A DNA stretch of 31,999 nucleotides from a virus (IMGVR_UViG_3300043464_001199:1-31999); one strand, 5' to 3'. Shown: positions 1-7,359, counted from the first letter of the stretch. Translations and numbers: made by a program. Notes: generated by a model from the sequence alone, not told the origin.

Positions 1-123
1 TGATGAAATGACCATCCGAAGTCCTCGGCCTGGGCGAATCCTGTTTTGCTCAATCTCCCTGCAAATATCTTGCAGGTGGGACGCGCGGATTGGCTCGCCA
101 ACGTTGATTCTCGGTAACGCCAT
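1..123 (-). CDS. N-terminal part (about 41 codons) of the tail-tip protein that wraps the contig ends
   Basis: An ATG at 123-121 on the minus strand begins a reading frame that runs off the left edge. It encodes the same first 41 residues as the complete gene at 31232-31975, with one Ile-to-Leu difference. On a circular genome it is the same gene, not a second copy. It starts 5 bases after the stop of the 129-830 gene, which places that gene and the wrapped gene in one operon. No Shine-Dalgarno sequence precedes the ATG; the leader is A-rich. Confidence 0.85.
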   Translation of the reverse strand, partial: MALPRINVGEPIRASHLQDICREIEQNRIRPGRGLRMVISS

Positions 124-147
124 TTTGGTTAACTGTACAAACCACTC
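1..147. repeat. Left copy of the 147-bp terminal direct repeat
   Basis: Bases 1-147 match bases 31853-31999 in the same orientation with one visible difference, G at 21 against T at 31873. The repeat lies inside a protein-coding region, where the difference would change one Leu codon (this copy) to Ile (right copy). The simplest reading is that the contig is a closed circle of about 31,852 bp whose ends overlap. A physical terminal repeat is the alternative. Confidence 0.9.
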
Positions 148-830
148 GGCCACCCCTTCCGGCTGCCCAGCCATTCGTAAGTGTTTTCCCAAATCCCGTT
201 TTTTCCATTCCACCGGCCCTGTCCGCTGTTGAGCAAATAATTTGTCATTCCCCCAACCAAAACCGGTGGCTCGTCGATTTTTCCAACCAGGCTGAGATTT
301 GGCGCCGCGTTTTCAAAGCGCGTCTGCCTGATGACGACTTTAGGCTCGTAGTACTCGCGGATTCCGCGCTGATAAAGCGCGTAAAGAGTCCCACCCGGTG
401 TGTTCACCCCAAGCAAAGATGGATCCCAAAAGCCACGTGAATTTGTCGGTGTTTGCCCAGACAGCAGGGGGTCCTCCGGGTTAGCCTTCCACCGGTTCCA
501 TTTGTCCCACTCGCTTGAGATGATGTCGTCAAACGCTGGGTGATTCTCAATCGGTTCGGCCGTCGATGCGCTTGAAACCTCCAACAACGGACTGTCCGCT
601 CCAGTTCCTTGCCCGCCGCCGCCGGTGCCACCGCCGCCACCATTAATCCCTCCCCAGAAGAAAACCGTTTCGCCCGAATATTCAAACACGCCATCTTTCA
701 GCGCATAACGCTGATTTGCCATGTTCTCACACTCTGTGCCGTAATCCTCCAACGACTGGTAAGTTAGGCGGACGGTTTTGGTGTTCGCGTCCGTATTGTA
801 TAGGATTTCCTGCGAAATCAGCGTGCCCAT
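129..830 (-). CDS. Putative distal-tail structural protein, family not recognised
   Basis: This 233-residue protein is encoded directly after the tape measure gene, where siphophages usually place distal-tail or tail-tip proteins. It has a Gly-rich linker at about residues 59-77 (runs of four and five Gly) between an N-terminal segment and a Trp- and Pro-rich C-terminal segment. I see no signal peptide, membrane segment or catalytic motif. The ATG lies just after the TAA of the tape measure gene, so translation is probably coupled. Position supports a structural tail role, but the sequence itself does not identify the family. A distal tail (Dit-like) function is a positional inference only. 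Confidence 0.7.
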   Translation of the reverse strand: MGTLISQEILYNTDANTKTVRLTYQSLEDYGTECENMANQRYALKDGVFEYSGETVFFWGGINGGGGGTGGGGQGTGADSPLLEVSSASTAEPIENHPAFDDIISSEWDKWNRWKANPEDPLLSGQTPTNSRGFWDPSLLGVNTPGGTLYALYQRGIREYYEPKVVIRQTRFENAAPNLSLVGKIDEPPVLVGGMTNYLLNSGQGRWNGKNGIWENTYEWLGSRKGWPSGLYS

Positions 831-831
831 A

Positions 832-2526
832 TTAGGATTGATATGCAGGCGGCTGTAGCCCGCCGCCTTTACTCGTGTTGGCCTCGATTTTAGCCAAGAT
901 TTGGTTGCTCTGCCGCTGCTGCATCACCATCGGATCCAGAGCGGTAAAGGATCCGCGGACAGTGCCCCCGCCCAAAGTGCCATACATGCCGAAGGTTTGT
1001 CCGATTCGGGAAATGGCATTCATCTGCTGTGTTGCTGCTTGCGGTCCTTGAAAGGTTCCAGTTCCGCCGGGAGTGATTGTTTTGAGAAGAGCCGCCTTTT
1101 CCTCCTCGGTCCGCTTCCGAAGCTCTTCCACAATTGTCTCAAATCCTTTTGCAGGTCCGCCGCCCCCGCCTTGGAAAATCTTCAAAAGCTGCTTCCATCC
1201 ATTTTCCACTTGCCCACTGATGTTTGTCGCAAGCGTTTTGACCCGCTCCGCAACCTGATCAAGACCGGTTTTGCCTGCTTCCAATTGATTGCGCCCACCG
1301 GCGCCCATCTCTCCGCTGAGTTTCGCACCTGCAAGGCCCACTCGTTCCGACACCAGCGGAATATCCAAGGCTTTCACAAACTGGGTGAACTGTCGCACGA
1401 TTTTTGAAAAGGCCATGCTCATTGCGCCTCCGAAAACGTCTGCAAGATTTTGCAGTCCGCTTTCAAGTTGTTTGAGAAAATCTGGAAGCTTTTTGAAGCT
1501 TGAAAAAATCGATTCAAACACGGACGAAACTAATGCCATCACAACCTGGAGCCCACTCGAGATTGCCGTGCCGCTGAAGATTTCCGAAATAAATCCCTTC
1601 AGCTTGGTAAATTGCTCCTGCGCAAGCGCGGTCGCTTCAATGAACGCCACCTTGAGTCCGACGCTCAAAACTTCACCCAGCCGCCCGTCGCGAATGGCTT
1701 GGGACATGATTGCTACCATTGCCCCAAACTTTTGCCCGATCACCGTTGGATCAAACATTGATCCTCCCCCTTTGCCTAGACTTTGGAAAACTCCAAGAAT
1801 CTGCGGCGCCACCTCCGACGCCACCCCCACAAAGAAGCCCTGTACCTTTAGCTTTAACGCATCCACAAACCCGAGGCCCTGGGTGAATTGTTTTTGCACC
1901 TCGCGAAACATTCCAGCGCTTGCCTGCATCACCGCGGCCTGTGATCCCATTGCCTGCGCCACTGACTCGATGTGCCCTCCCGTAGCAAACGCATCAATCA
2001 TGGCCTCGGCTCGCTGGCCCAAGAGCGCCATTGAAACCTGATTTTGCTCCACCGGATCCTTCAAGGTGCGAAGTGCATCTGCCACCTTCCGGATTCCAAC
2101 CTCCATCGAAAGCCCCGTGAAATCCGATGCTTTTAGCGAAAGTTTTTGAAAAGCATCCGCCGCCGGGCCCGATCCTCCACCAGCTGCGCCAACTGCGTCC
2201 CGAAGTTTTTTCACCGTGCTTTCGGCGTCGCCGGCGGAAAGTTCCACGGTTTTCATCGATGCCTGGAGCCGCATCAAATCTCCGACCGCAATGTCTGAAT
2301 CCCGAGAAAGCTTTGCAAGTTCGCCTCCGGCCGACATCGCCGCGTAGGTCCGTTGCACGGCGACTCCAAAAGCAACCGCTCCGGCCAAAAGCGTCTTTTT
2401 GACCGCGCTCATCTTTTGCTCCATGGGAGCGCTCAAAACATCCTCGCGTTTGATCAGGTCCTGCATCCGCTGGATGCCGGTGACAAACCCGGAAATGTCC
2501 AAAGATACTGCAGAGACGATGGCCAT
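832..2526 (-). CDS. Tail length tape measure protein
   Basis: This 564-residue protein is the longest in the tail block. It has the look of a tape measure protein: Ala-, Gly- and Ser-rich, largely helical, with an early segment of Ala/Ser-rich helices (about 45-110) and hydrophobic stretches around 215-250 and 285-340 that could act in membrane penetration. It follows the G/GT chaperone and one further gene, the usual siphophage order. The ATG overlaps the previous TAA by one base (TAATG), implying coupled translation. Tape measure proteins span about 0.15 nm per residue, so a tail of roughly 85 nm is expected by inference. No peptidase or lysozyme domain is visible, so it is the plain form. 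Confidence 0.88.
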   Translation of the reverse strand: MAIVSAVSLDISGFVTGIQRMQDLIKREDVLSAPMEQKMSAVKKTLLAGAVAFGVAVQRTYAAMSAGGELAKLSRDSDIAVGDLMRLQASMKTVELSAGDAESTVKKLRDAVGAAGGGSGPAADAFQKLSLKASDFTGLSMEVGIRKVADALRTLKDPVEQNQVSMALLGQRAEAMIDAFATGGHIESVAQAMGSQAAVMQASAGMFREVQKQFTQGLGFVDALKLKVQGFFVGVASEVAPQILGVFQSLGKGGGSMFDPTVIGQKFGAMVAIMSQAIRDGRLGEVLSVGLKVAFIEATALAQEQFTKLKGFISEIFSGTAISSGLQVVMALVSSVFESIFSSFKKLPDFLKQLESGLQNLADVFGGAMSMAFSKIVRQFTQFVKALDIPLVSERVGLAGAKLSGEMGAGGRNQLEAGKTGLDQVAERVKTLATNISGQVENGWKQLLKIFQGGGGGPAKGFETIVEELRKRTEEEKAALLKTITPGGTGTFQGPQAATQQMNAISRIGQTFGMYGTLGGGTVRGSFTALDPMVMQQRQSNQILAKIEANTSKGGGLQPPAYQS

Positions 2527-3323
2527 TAGACGCGAAGAGGGTTTCTGAAAAAATCTTGAACCTTGTGGTAAAACGCCGCCGCATGCAGTTCGGCGTTTGT
2601 CCTTATTGCCCTGTCGACTTTGTCAATGACATTGGATTCGTCGATTTTCTTGGAAACCTGATTTCTCCCAACCGTTGCCGCAAGTGTCGCAACCCGTCGA
2701 GCTTTCCGACTTCGCAAAACCAACGCACGGGCCTGCCTAAATTTCCGGAGCTTTTGCAGCTTCGTGAGCATTTGCAAAGCCCGCGCCCCGGCGTAAGTCT
2801 CTCCAACGGTCACCGCAATGTTAATTGCCACCAAAAAAATGTAACTTCCCAAGCCTGAATGACGTGTCACAGAGAACTCTTGAGGGATCCACCAGGTGCG
2901 TGAAACGTAGTCTCCCAAGTCTTCCTTCATCGTTCGCTTTTGGTCCTTCAAAATCTGTTCGTGCCAAAGACGCGAGATTTTTTCGGTTTCGAGCGTGGCT
3001 CCAATCCGGTCAACTGCGCTTTTGGTTGCCTGTTTGCTACGTCCCATTACCGCGTTGAGTTCCTCTTTGGAAAAAGAAACAAGACCCCGGGCTTTTGCAG
3101 CCAGCACCAAGTTCCGCAGCGTCGTCCGACCTTTGGCCCCGGGCTGATAACCAAATGTCTGCTTGAGCATTTCGGCGCCTTCTTTTTTTGCCAACGATTG
3201 AATGTGACTGCGCATTTTACTGCCGGCGGCCTGCAGCTGCGCCTGAAACTGCGCTTTGTTTATTTTGAACGCCCTCACACTCGGTTCAATCGTCAATCGC
3301 GCCAACAAAGGCCCGCAGCTCAT
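2526..3323 (-). CDS. Putative tail protein between the tail assembly chaperone and tape measure
   Basis: This gene of about 265 codons lies between the chaperone frameshift extension and the tape measure gene. The product is very basic in its second half, with dense Lys/Arg clusters at about 185-215. It contains one hydrophobic stretch (about 160-180) that could be a membrane or core helix. The start is uncertain: ATG at 3323 is chosen, but TTG at 3335 or 3296 and GTG at 3278 are in frame, and none has a Shine-Dalgarno sequence. With the ATG the gene overlaps the end of the chaperone T region by about 38 bases. Many phages have a minor tail protein here, but I do not recognise the family. The Lys-rich composition is unusual for a tail tube component. 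Confidence 0.7.
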   Translation of the reverse strand: MSCGPLLARLTIEPSVRAFKINKAQFQAQLQAAGSKMRSHIQSLAKKEGAEMLKQTFGYQPGAKGRTTLRNLVLAAKARGLVSFSKEELNAVMGRSKQATKSAVDRIGATLETEKISRLWHEQILKDQKRTMKEDLGDYVSRTWWIPQEFSVTRHSGLGSYIFLVAINIAVTVGETYAGARALQMLTKLQKLRKFRQARALVLRSRKARRVATLAATVGRNQVSKKIDESNVIDKVDRAIRTNAELHAAAFYHKVQDFFRNPLRV

Positions 3324-3896
3324 CAAACTCGGCAAAAGCCGCTTTGCCTTTGGGCACTGTCCAGATCCCGTTGGAATAAAGTTGGGCGTGGTAATACTGC
3401 ACTGCGCGAGTCAGTGGGAGCTCCCAAAGAATGAACGACTCTTTCCAACCGGTCGCGGACGCCAGGGCAAACGTGATGCTTGCCGCCCACCCTGGCGCAA
3501 TCAGTTTCCCGGCTCGTCAGGGTCCGGCGGCGTGTTGCGTTGAACGACATCCACGGCGGCGGCGTCCGCAAGTTTTGAGATGCGCGAAATCTCCGCTTGC
3601 AAAGACTCAATATCATTCGGAGTCAGGCCCCATTCAAAAGCATCAATCAACTCTTGAGCTTTCCCGTCCCGCAAAGCGCGCAAAACGTCGCCAAGTGGCG
3701 CCCCTTGAACCCAAGCAAAGGCCACCATTTGCCGTTGCAATTCTTCAACCGAGACATCGTTCGCCTCGCCCATAAAAATCGAAAGGCCAAGCTTTCGACA
3801 TGCCGTCATGCTGCCAATCGTGAACGGACGCAGCTTGAGTTTGCCAATCGTTAAATCCGATTGGAGGAACGCCTCGTCGAGAATTGGGTTACTCAT
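3286..3896 (-). CDS. Tail assembly chaperone GT fusion made by -1 frameshift
   Basis: The upstream frame (131 codons) stops at 3501-3503. A second open frame, shifted -1, continues for 72 codons to a TGA at 3286-3288 and has no good start of its own. It encodes a credible T-like segment containing ATGWKESF and WELPLTRAVQYY, close in style to T regions of lambda-type chaperones. The shift site is G GGA AAC at 3510-3504, immediately before the zero-frame stop. The fusion would be about 203 residues. In lambda, gpG and gpGT are made in a fixed ratio and coat the tape measure protein during tail assembly, and the same role is inferred here. The T region overlaps the start of the next gene. Confidence 0.85.
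3460..3510 (-). promoter_or_regulatory. Programmed -1 ribosomal frameshift signal
   Basis: The minus strand reads G GGA AAC (3510-3504), a canonical X XXY YYZ slippery heptamer, directly followed by the zero-frame TGA. Six bases further on, CGCCAGGG (3497-3490) can pair perfectly with CCCTGGCG (3467-3460) across a 22-base loop, with a G-U pair possible beyond it. Lambda uses G GGA AAG at the corresponding place. Slippery site, short spacer and stem together are the standard architecture for -1 frameshifting. Confidence 0.88.
3501..3896 (-). CDS. Tail assembly chaperone, short form (G-like)
   Basis: This 131-residue acidic protein begins with an ATGA overlap with the preceding gene. It contains a segment typical of tail chaperones (LKLRPFTIGSMTACRKLGLS at about 20-39), followed by helices predicted from FAWVQGAPLGDVLRAL. 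It ends at a TGA that abuts the GGGAAAC slippery site. Without frameshifting, ribosomes make this short product; with it, they make the 203-residue fusion. Its position one gene upstream of the tape measure gene fits the conserved chaperone locus of siphophages. Function is assigned from position, length and the frameshift architecture rather than from strong sequence identity. Confidence 0.82.
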   Translation of the reverse strand: MSNPILDEAFLQSDLTIGKLKLRPFTIGSMTACRKLGLSIFMGEANDVSVEELQRQMVAFAWVQGAPLGDVLRALRDGKAQELIDAFEWGLTPNDIESLQAEISRISKLADAAAVDVVQRNTPPDPDEPGN

Positions 3897-4348
3897 AACA
3901 TTCCGAGAAGCTTTGTCCGGACTTCTGGCGCGCAGTCCGCGGGAAGCACTACCGTCCTGTTTCCGCGTTGGACCAGAATTTGCGGTTTCTGCTGTTTGAG
4001 AAAATCCAGCAGTCGGTTTTCGTTGTCACAAAATGCGCGCAGGTACGAGATGGGATGATTCGGGTTCTGTTCACACCACTCAAGGGATCCGAAGCGTTTC
4101 CGGAATTCCACAAACGAGATTTCTTCTCGTTGGGCGATCGGTTCGAAGACTGCTTTGCTTCCACCGTCCACAGCCCAAGTGACAGTGCGTTTGTTGCCCT
4201 GGGTAGTCTGCTGCACTGTTTCCGAGTACGCCCCGCCCTCGAGCGGTTTGATGCCGCAGGAAAATGCGGCGTTCACGAGTCGAGTGTTTACACTTTTCAG
4301 CGGATCCTCGTTGTCCCGCACAAAATCAATAGTTTGTCCGATTTTCAT
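3893..4348 (-). CDS. Putative minor tail protein, family not recognised
   Basis: This 151-residue protein lies between the small paralogous tail proteins and the chaperone. It begins MKIGQTIDFVRDN and contains a Tyr/Thr/Gln-rich central part (about 40-62) and a C-terminal helix with LLDFLKQQKPQIL. No membrane segment or enzymatic motif is visible. Its TGA overlaps the chaperone ATG as ATGA, so the two are probably coupled. The leader has only a weak GAG before the ATG. Possible roles are a tail tube accessory or completion protein; a major tail tube role is less likely but not excluded. Confidence 0.65.
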   Translation of the reverse strand: MKIGQTIDFVRDNEDPLKSVNTRLVNAAFSCGIKPLEGGAYSETVQQTTQGNKRTVTWAVDGGSKAVFEPIAQREEISFVEFRKRFGSLEWCEQNPNHPISYLRAFCDNENRLLDFLKQQKPQILVQRGNRTVVLPADCAPEVRTKLLGML

Positions 4349-4387
4349 ATCTCAAAATCTGTGCCGGGTCCCACCCGGTGATCCAGC

Positions 4388-4699
4388 CTACGCGTTAGGG
4401 TAACAAGTGCCGGAGTATTCGAACTTTTCGAAGTCTTCGTTCGTTTGCGTTCTCTTAACCGACGTAATCACCACCTGCCCGCTCAATGAGCTAGGTCCGC
4501 CCCCGGATCCCCCGATGGAAACTCCGCTGGTGCCTGTGCCCCGAATCGTAAAGCTCTGCGTGACGTCCGAAATGCGGGCCTCCGAGAAATCTCCGTCAGA
4601 GGTCATCACGCTTTTGATCTCCGACTGGTAGTTGATTTCCACACTTTCAAGCGTGGCGCCCGTCGCTGCGGCGATTCCAAACCCGTTGGCTGTTGGCAT
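4388..4699 (-). CDS. Small tail protein, paralogue of the next upstream gene (tube-like candidate)
   Basis: This 103-residue protein is rich in Ser, Thr and Gly, with alternating polar and hydrophobic residues suggesting a beta structure. It shares an ordered set of features with the 4711-5025 product: a TIR motif, VSIG, a PS-LS/GSFSG turn, a K-hydrophobic strand, then NEDFEKFEYS here against NDDFRTAEIT there. The two are therefore probably tandem duplicates. Their position between a tail terminator candidate and the tail chaperone is where the major tail tube gene normally sits. At about 100 residues they are short for tube proteins. The leader is A-rich, with no Shine-Dalgarno sequence. Confidence 0.72.
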   Translation of the reverse strand: MPTANGFGIAAATGATLESVEINYQSEIKSVMTSDGDFSEARISDVTQSFTIRGTGTSGVSIGGSGGGPSSLSGQVVITSVKRTQTNEDFEKFEYSGTCYPNA

Positions 4700-4710
4700 G
4701 TGTTGGAAAA

Positions 4711-5025
4711 TTAAAGGGTTTCGTATTTGACGCAGGTGATTTCTGCGGTCCGGAAATCGTCGTTGCTTTCCGAAATTTTTGCGGCGGTGACCTTGAACCC
4801 GGAAAAGCTTCCAAGACTCGGCGCCGAGCCGATGCTCACTGCGCCTTTGCTCCGGATTGTCACGGTGGTCGTCACGACGCCTTTCGGCTGCGCAACAACA
4901 GTCTTACCCAGCTCATCTTTGATCGTTGCAACCTCCACCGATTTCTCCTCGGAGGATTCCTGCATATAGCCACCGGCTGGCGCGGTGCCGCCAAAATCAT
5001 CAACAACTCCAAATGTCGCGGGCAT
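4711..5025 (-). CDS. Small tail protein, paralogue of the next downstream gene (tube-like candidate)
   Basis: This 104-residue protein is encoded upstream of and in tandem with its probable paralogue at 4388-4699. It has a Gly-rich N-terminus (residues 1-20), then a predicted beta-rich region with TIRSKGAVSIG at about 58-68 and NDDFRTAEITCVKYE near the end. As for its neighbour, a tail tube or tube-associated function is inferred from genome position. The ATG is preceded by AAAAAGGT, and by TTGACA 12 bases further upstream, an arrangement seen before four other late genes. I do not recognise a named family. Confidence 0.72.
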   Translation of the reverse strand: MPATFGVVDDFGGTAPAGGYMQESSEEKSVEVATIKDELGKTVVAQPKGVVTTTVTIRSKGAVSIGSAPSLGSFSGFKVTAAKISESNDDFRTAEITCVKYETL

Positions 5026-5037
5026 ACCTTTTTAAAA

Positions 5038-5043
5038 TGTCAA
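5038..5043 (-). promoter_or_regulatory. TTGACA motif 12 bases before the 5025 start codon
   Basis: TTGACA lies in the gap before the gene starting at 5025 and overlaps the stop codon of the preceding gene. A spacer of 12 bases, ending AAAAAGGT, separates it from ATG. It is one of five such placements. It is too close to the start codon to be an ordinary -35 box of a leadered promoter. Confidence 0.5.
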
Positions 5044-5420
5044 CCTGCTGGAGCATACCCGACCGTGTAACGCATCGTGGTCCGCCACTGCATCCCGTCT
5101 ACGTCCGGCGCGGTCGTCGTTGCGACGATGCCGCACAAAATCACGTCGTCCGTGTCGACTTGAATCTGGCGCAGGTAAGCATCAACAGCCTGGCACAACT
5201 CCGCATGCTCAAGCGTTGTCGCGTCTTCCGCAGAGGAAATCACCATTGCCTCAAAAGTCCCCCTGTAAAGATTGGCTCCAACAACAGCTTCTCCCTCGAG
5301 TCGGATGAGGATTGCAGGCAATGCCAGCTCGGCCGAGTCGTGCATTTTGCCGACGTGCGCCCCGGGAAACTCCCCGGCCAACTGTCCACCAATCGCGTTG
5401 ATGAGGTATTGATCGATCAT
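5040..5420 (-). CDS. Putative tail terminator / tail completion protein
   Basis: This 126-residue protein starts MIDQYLINAIGG. It has the length and style of tail terminator (minor tail U-type) proteins: an N-terminal helix, alternating strands with PAILIRLEGE (about 45-54) and a helix EHAELCQAVDAYLRQI in the middle. These proteins cap the growing tail tube and join it to the head. The gene lies after the head-tail joiner candidate and before the small tail proteins, matching the expected order. The ATG overlaps the preceding stop as ATGA. The assignment rests on order and length, since overall similarity cannot be tested here. Confidence 0.65.
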   Translation of the reverse strand: MIDQYLINAIGGQLAGEFPGAHVGKMHDSAELALPAILIRLEGEAVVGANLYRGTFEAMVISSAEDATTLEHAELCQAVDAYLRQIQVDTDDVILCGIVATTTAPDVDGMQWRTTMRYTVGYAPAG

Positions 5421-5716
5421 TGCGTCGGATGCTCACAGTTGAGCGTGTACGAGATTGCGTCCTTTTGGATGGAGTTGATTCGGTACTGTGCGCCCTCAAC
5501 GGTGACCAGCTGCCCCACCTCGGGCACCGGAAAGCCGGTGCGCCTGACGTAGATCGCCAGCACTACGTTGGGCATCATCGCTCCAATCTCAAGGTCTGGG
5601 TTGGCCTCGATCTCGTTGATGACGCCGCTGTAAATCTGCCCTTGAAACGTGAATTGCCGTCCCATGTAAGCAATTGCCTGTTGCGCCGCAGTGCTGTTGA
5701 TTTCGAAGAAGCCCAT
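5417..5716 (-). CDS. Putative head-tail joining protein
   Basis: This 99-residue protein has a helix at the N-terminus (AAQQAIAYMGRQFTF) followed by a beta-rich region with GQLVTVEGAQYRINSIQKD at about 66-84. That V-x-x-x-G-x-x-Y-R-I-x-x-I pattern is typical of small phage head-tail joining proteins of the lambda FII type, which bind the portal-head complex and receive the tail. It is the second gene after the capsid gene and precedes the tail terminator candidate with an ATGA overlap. The family resemblance is moderate; position gives most of the support. Confidence 0.65.
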   Translation of the reverse strand: MGFFEINSTAAQQAIAYMGRQFTFQGQIYSGVINEIEANPDLEIGAMMPNVVLAIYVRRTGFPVPEVGQLVTVEGAQYRINSIQKDAISYTLNCEHPTQ

Positions 5717-5719
5717 GCG

Positions 5720-5935
5720 CTAGAGAAGCTTTTTGCGTGAAGGTGGACGGACTTCGGCCTCCGGCTCGGTTGCTTTAAGTTTCTTTGTCCGGTCGGCTCG
5801 GTTGCAGACAAAAAGGGAAATTTCCCCAGGCTGCGAAAACGCTTTGTAAAACTCAATTGCGCGGTCTGTCGGCCCGTGAAAAACGACATCCGTGCGAAGT
5901 CCGGTGCGGTGCGTAACAATGGAAATCTTAGTCAT
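5720..5935 (-). CDS. Small basic protein downstream of the capsid terminator
   Basis: This 71-residue protein has an N-terminal beta-like segment (MTKISIVTHRTG) and a Lys/Arg-rich C-terminal tail ending PPSRKKLL. It is the first gene after the intrinsic terminator that follows the capsid gene. The start is taken at ATG 5935; a TTG two codons upstream is possible. TTGACA lies 16 bases before the ATG, just after the terminator T-run. It lies in the head-completion region and may contribute to head-tail joining, but I do not recognise the family. Confidence 0.6.
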   Translation of the reverse strand: MTKISIVTHRTGLRTDVVFHGPTDRAIEFYKAFSQPGEISLFVCNRADRTKKLKATEPEAEVRPPSRKKLL

Positions 5936-5951
5936 CTGCAAAAGGGGGCGA

Positions 5952-5957
5952 TGTCAA
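5952..5957 (-). promoter_or_regulatory. TTGACA motif 16 bases before the 5935 start codon
   Basis: TTGACA directly follows the T-run of the terminator and precedes the ATG at 5935 by 16 bases. It belongs to the set of five intergenic TTGACA placements before late genes. A restart signal after the terminator is conceivable, but no matching -10 element fits in front of the gene. Confidence 0.4.
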
Positions 5958-5996
5958 AAAAAGAAATGCCTCCGCCGGGCGAGTCGGCGGAGGCAT
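5956..5996 (-). terminator. Intrinsic terminator after the major capsid gene
   Basis: On the minus strand a perfect 11-bp stem, ATGCCTCCGCC with GGCGGAGGCAT, encloses a 9-base loop and is followed by a T-rich tail including seven consecutive T (5962-5956 region). It begins about 27 bases after the capsid stop codon. It should end or attenuate transcripts after the abundant capsid message, lowering expression of the joiner and tail genes downstream. Confidence 0.9.
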
Positions 5997-6022
5997 CGGG
6001 GTTGAGCTATTTGCTCACCGCA

Positions 6023-6907
6023 TTAAGCGGAAACGATACGGACGCCCATGTCCGTTCCGGCGGAGGCGCCGAACAGGACGGAGAGACTGTATTTCAGGAC
6101 GCCCTCGTCCTGGTTGTACCAGCGGCGCCACTGCAGGGGGAGGTTCAACCCGGGCACAACCACATCAGCGATTTCGCCGCCGGACTCCACAAACCCCGTG
6201 CTGTCCACCGAACGGGCGGCCATGATCAGGGAAGACTTGTGCAAAGCAAAGCCGGTGAGGTTTGCGCTGTTGCCGTCCGCGAGGTCGGTTTCGTAAATGT
6301 CGAACCCGGCGACACGGGGGACGACACCCTCCGCCTTCTGAGCGGTGATCGTCGGGATTTCCGCGGAGTTCAAGCTTTTTACCAGAGAAGCGTAGTACGT
6401 CGGATTCACGATCAATGCGCGGTTGCTCTTGGGCGCCTTCTTCGTCCCGGTAAGAGTCGCGCTGATATCCGCGAGGTCGTCACGGTCGAAGTTTGCCGCA
6501 GTGATCGTGGTAGAGGTTGCAAAGTTGCCGACAACCACCAGGTTCCAAACAAAATCGAAGAGAGCCTGGCCGACCGCTTCCAGCGCTGGCGCGATGAAAA
6601 GATCGTTGAGGTTGATCGCAGATTTGGAGCGCTCCAAATCATTGAACCCCCACACATAACCCGGGAACTGGTTAAGCGTGATGGTTTTTGCAGTCGTGGT
6701 GGTGTCCTGTTGCGTGTAGCCGTTCGAAAGATCGACCGCCGTCGGGCGGGTCGGGATCCGAGTCGTGACAGATGCGCCGTTGGCGGCGATGTCCGCGCTG
6801 AAATCAGTGGTGAACGCTGCCAGGGGAGCAAACACGCTGGAAGCGTATTGCAGGGACTCCTGTGCGATTGCTGCGAGGTTGCACCCCGCGATGGTATTGG
6901 TAGCCAT
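6023..6907 (-). CDS. Major capsid protein
   Basis: This 294-residue protein occupies the major capsid position after the portal, protease and scaffold genes. The sequence is rich in Ala, Thr, Ser and Asn. It has an N-terminal helix (LAAIAQESLQYASSVFAPLA), a long central helix (APALEAVGQALFDFVWNLVV at about 126-145) and a strand-rich C-terminal domain, consistent with a P22/HK97-type coat fold. A strong terminator follows the gene, as expected for the most expressed virion gene. No Shine-Dalgarno sequence precedes the ATG; the leader is A/C-rich. It is shorter than lambda gpE but within the range of phage coat proteins. The fold assignment is inferred from pattern and position. Confidence 0.85.
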   Translation of the reverse strand: MATNTIAGCNLAAIAQESLQYASSVFAPLAAFTTDFSADIAANGASVTTRIPTRPTAVDLSNGYTQQDTTTTAKTITLNQFPGYVWGFNDLERSKSAINLNDLFIAPALEAVGQALFDFVWNLVVVGNFATSTTITAANFDRDDLADISATLTGTKKAPKSNRALIVNPTYYASLVKSLNSAEIPTITAQKAEGVVPRVAGFDIYETDLADGNSANLTGFALHKSSLIMAARSVDSTGFVESGGEIADVVVPGLNLPLQWRRWYNQDEGVLKYSLSVLFGASAGTDMGVRIVSA

Positions 6908-6935
6908 ATTTTGTTATTGCTTGGATGGTTGGGGT

Positions 6936-7346
6936 TTAGTCTCGCATTGTTTCGCGGTTCGCTTTGTAAAAAGCGTTCCGGTTTTCAACGGGAAGTTTGT
7001 GGTATTCGTCCCAGAGTTCCGCTTTGGTCGGCGCGGAAACGGGCGCTTCAGAAATTGCAACGGGTGGCACTCCGAGAGATGCGACCGCCTCGGTCACTTT
7101 GGTTTCGGCAATGGTCGCCGCGGTTCGAAGAGCGGCGTTTTCTTCCACGAGTTGCAAAATCTCGCTCTTGGAAGCTTCGAGCTTCACGGCCAATTCGGTC
7201 GCGTTTGCGTGCGCCGCGTCCAGCTGCGCCTTGAGACTGTCGCGAATCTCAACAAAAGTTTGCGCCTCGGTCTGCAATGCCGTCTCGCGCTCGAGAGCGG
7301 CGGACAAAGCTTCCCGGGCCTCGGTCAAAGTCTTTGGAAGGGCCAT
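6936..7346 (-). CDS. Putative capsid scaffold protein (coiled coil)
   Basis: This 136-residue protein has a long Ala/Glu/Leu-rich helical region (about 5-95) with heptad-like spacing, then a Pro/Ala-rich linker and a C-terminal segment, LWDEYHKLPVENRNAFYKAN. Such a helical rod with a short basic end, encoded between the capsid protease and the major capsid gene, is typical of scaffold proteins that direct shell assembly and are then cleaved. In lambda the scaffold Nu3 lies inside the protease gene, whereas here it is a separate gene. TTGACA and AAAAAGGC precede the ATG. Confidence 0.7.
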   Translation of the reverse strand: MALPKTLTEAREALSAALERETALQTEAQTFVEIRDSLKAQLDAAHANATELAVKLEASKSEILQLVEENAALRTAATIAETKVTEAVASLGVPPVAISEAPVSAPTKAELWDEYHKLPVENRNAFYKANRETMRD

Positions 7347-7359
7347 GCCTTTTTGGCCC

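Noticed and set aside
1289-2041. Plus-strand open frame of 250 codons opposite the tape measure gene
   Set aside because: It is a shadow frame; the composition is non-natural and no neighbouring gene lies on that strand.
3323-3616. Alternative minus-strand frame of 97 codons over the chaperone end
   Set aside because: It is the +1 frame at the slippery site and gives an Arg/Cys-rich unnatural product. The -1 frame is the credible extension.
5876-7234. Plus-strand open frame of 452 codons opposite the capsid gene
   Set aside because: It is the antisense of the major capsid and scaffold genes, with biased composition and no start context. The minus-strand genes are recognisable.
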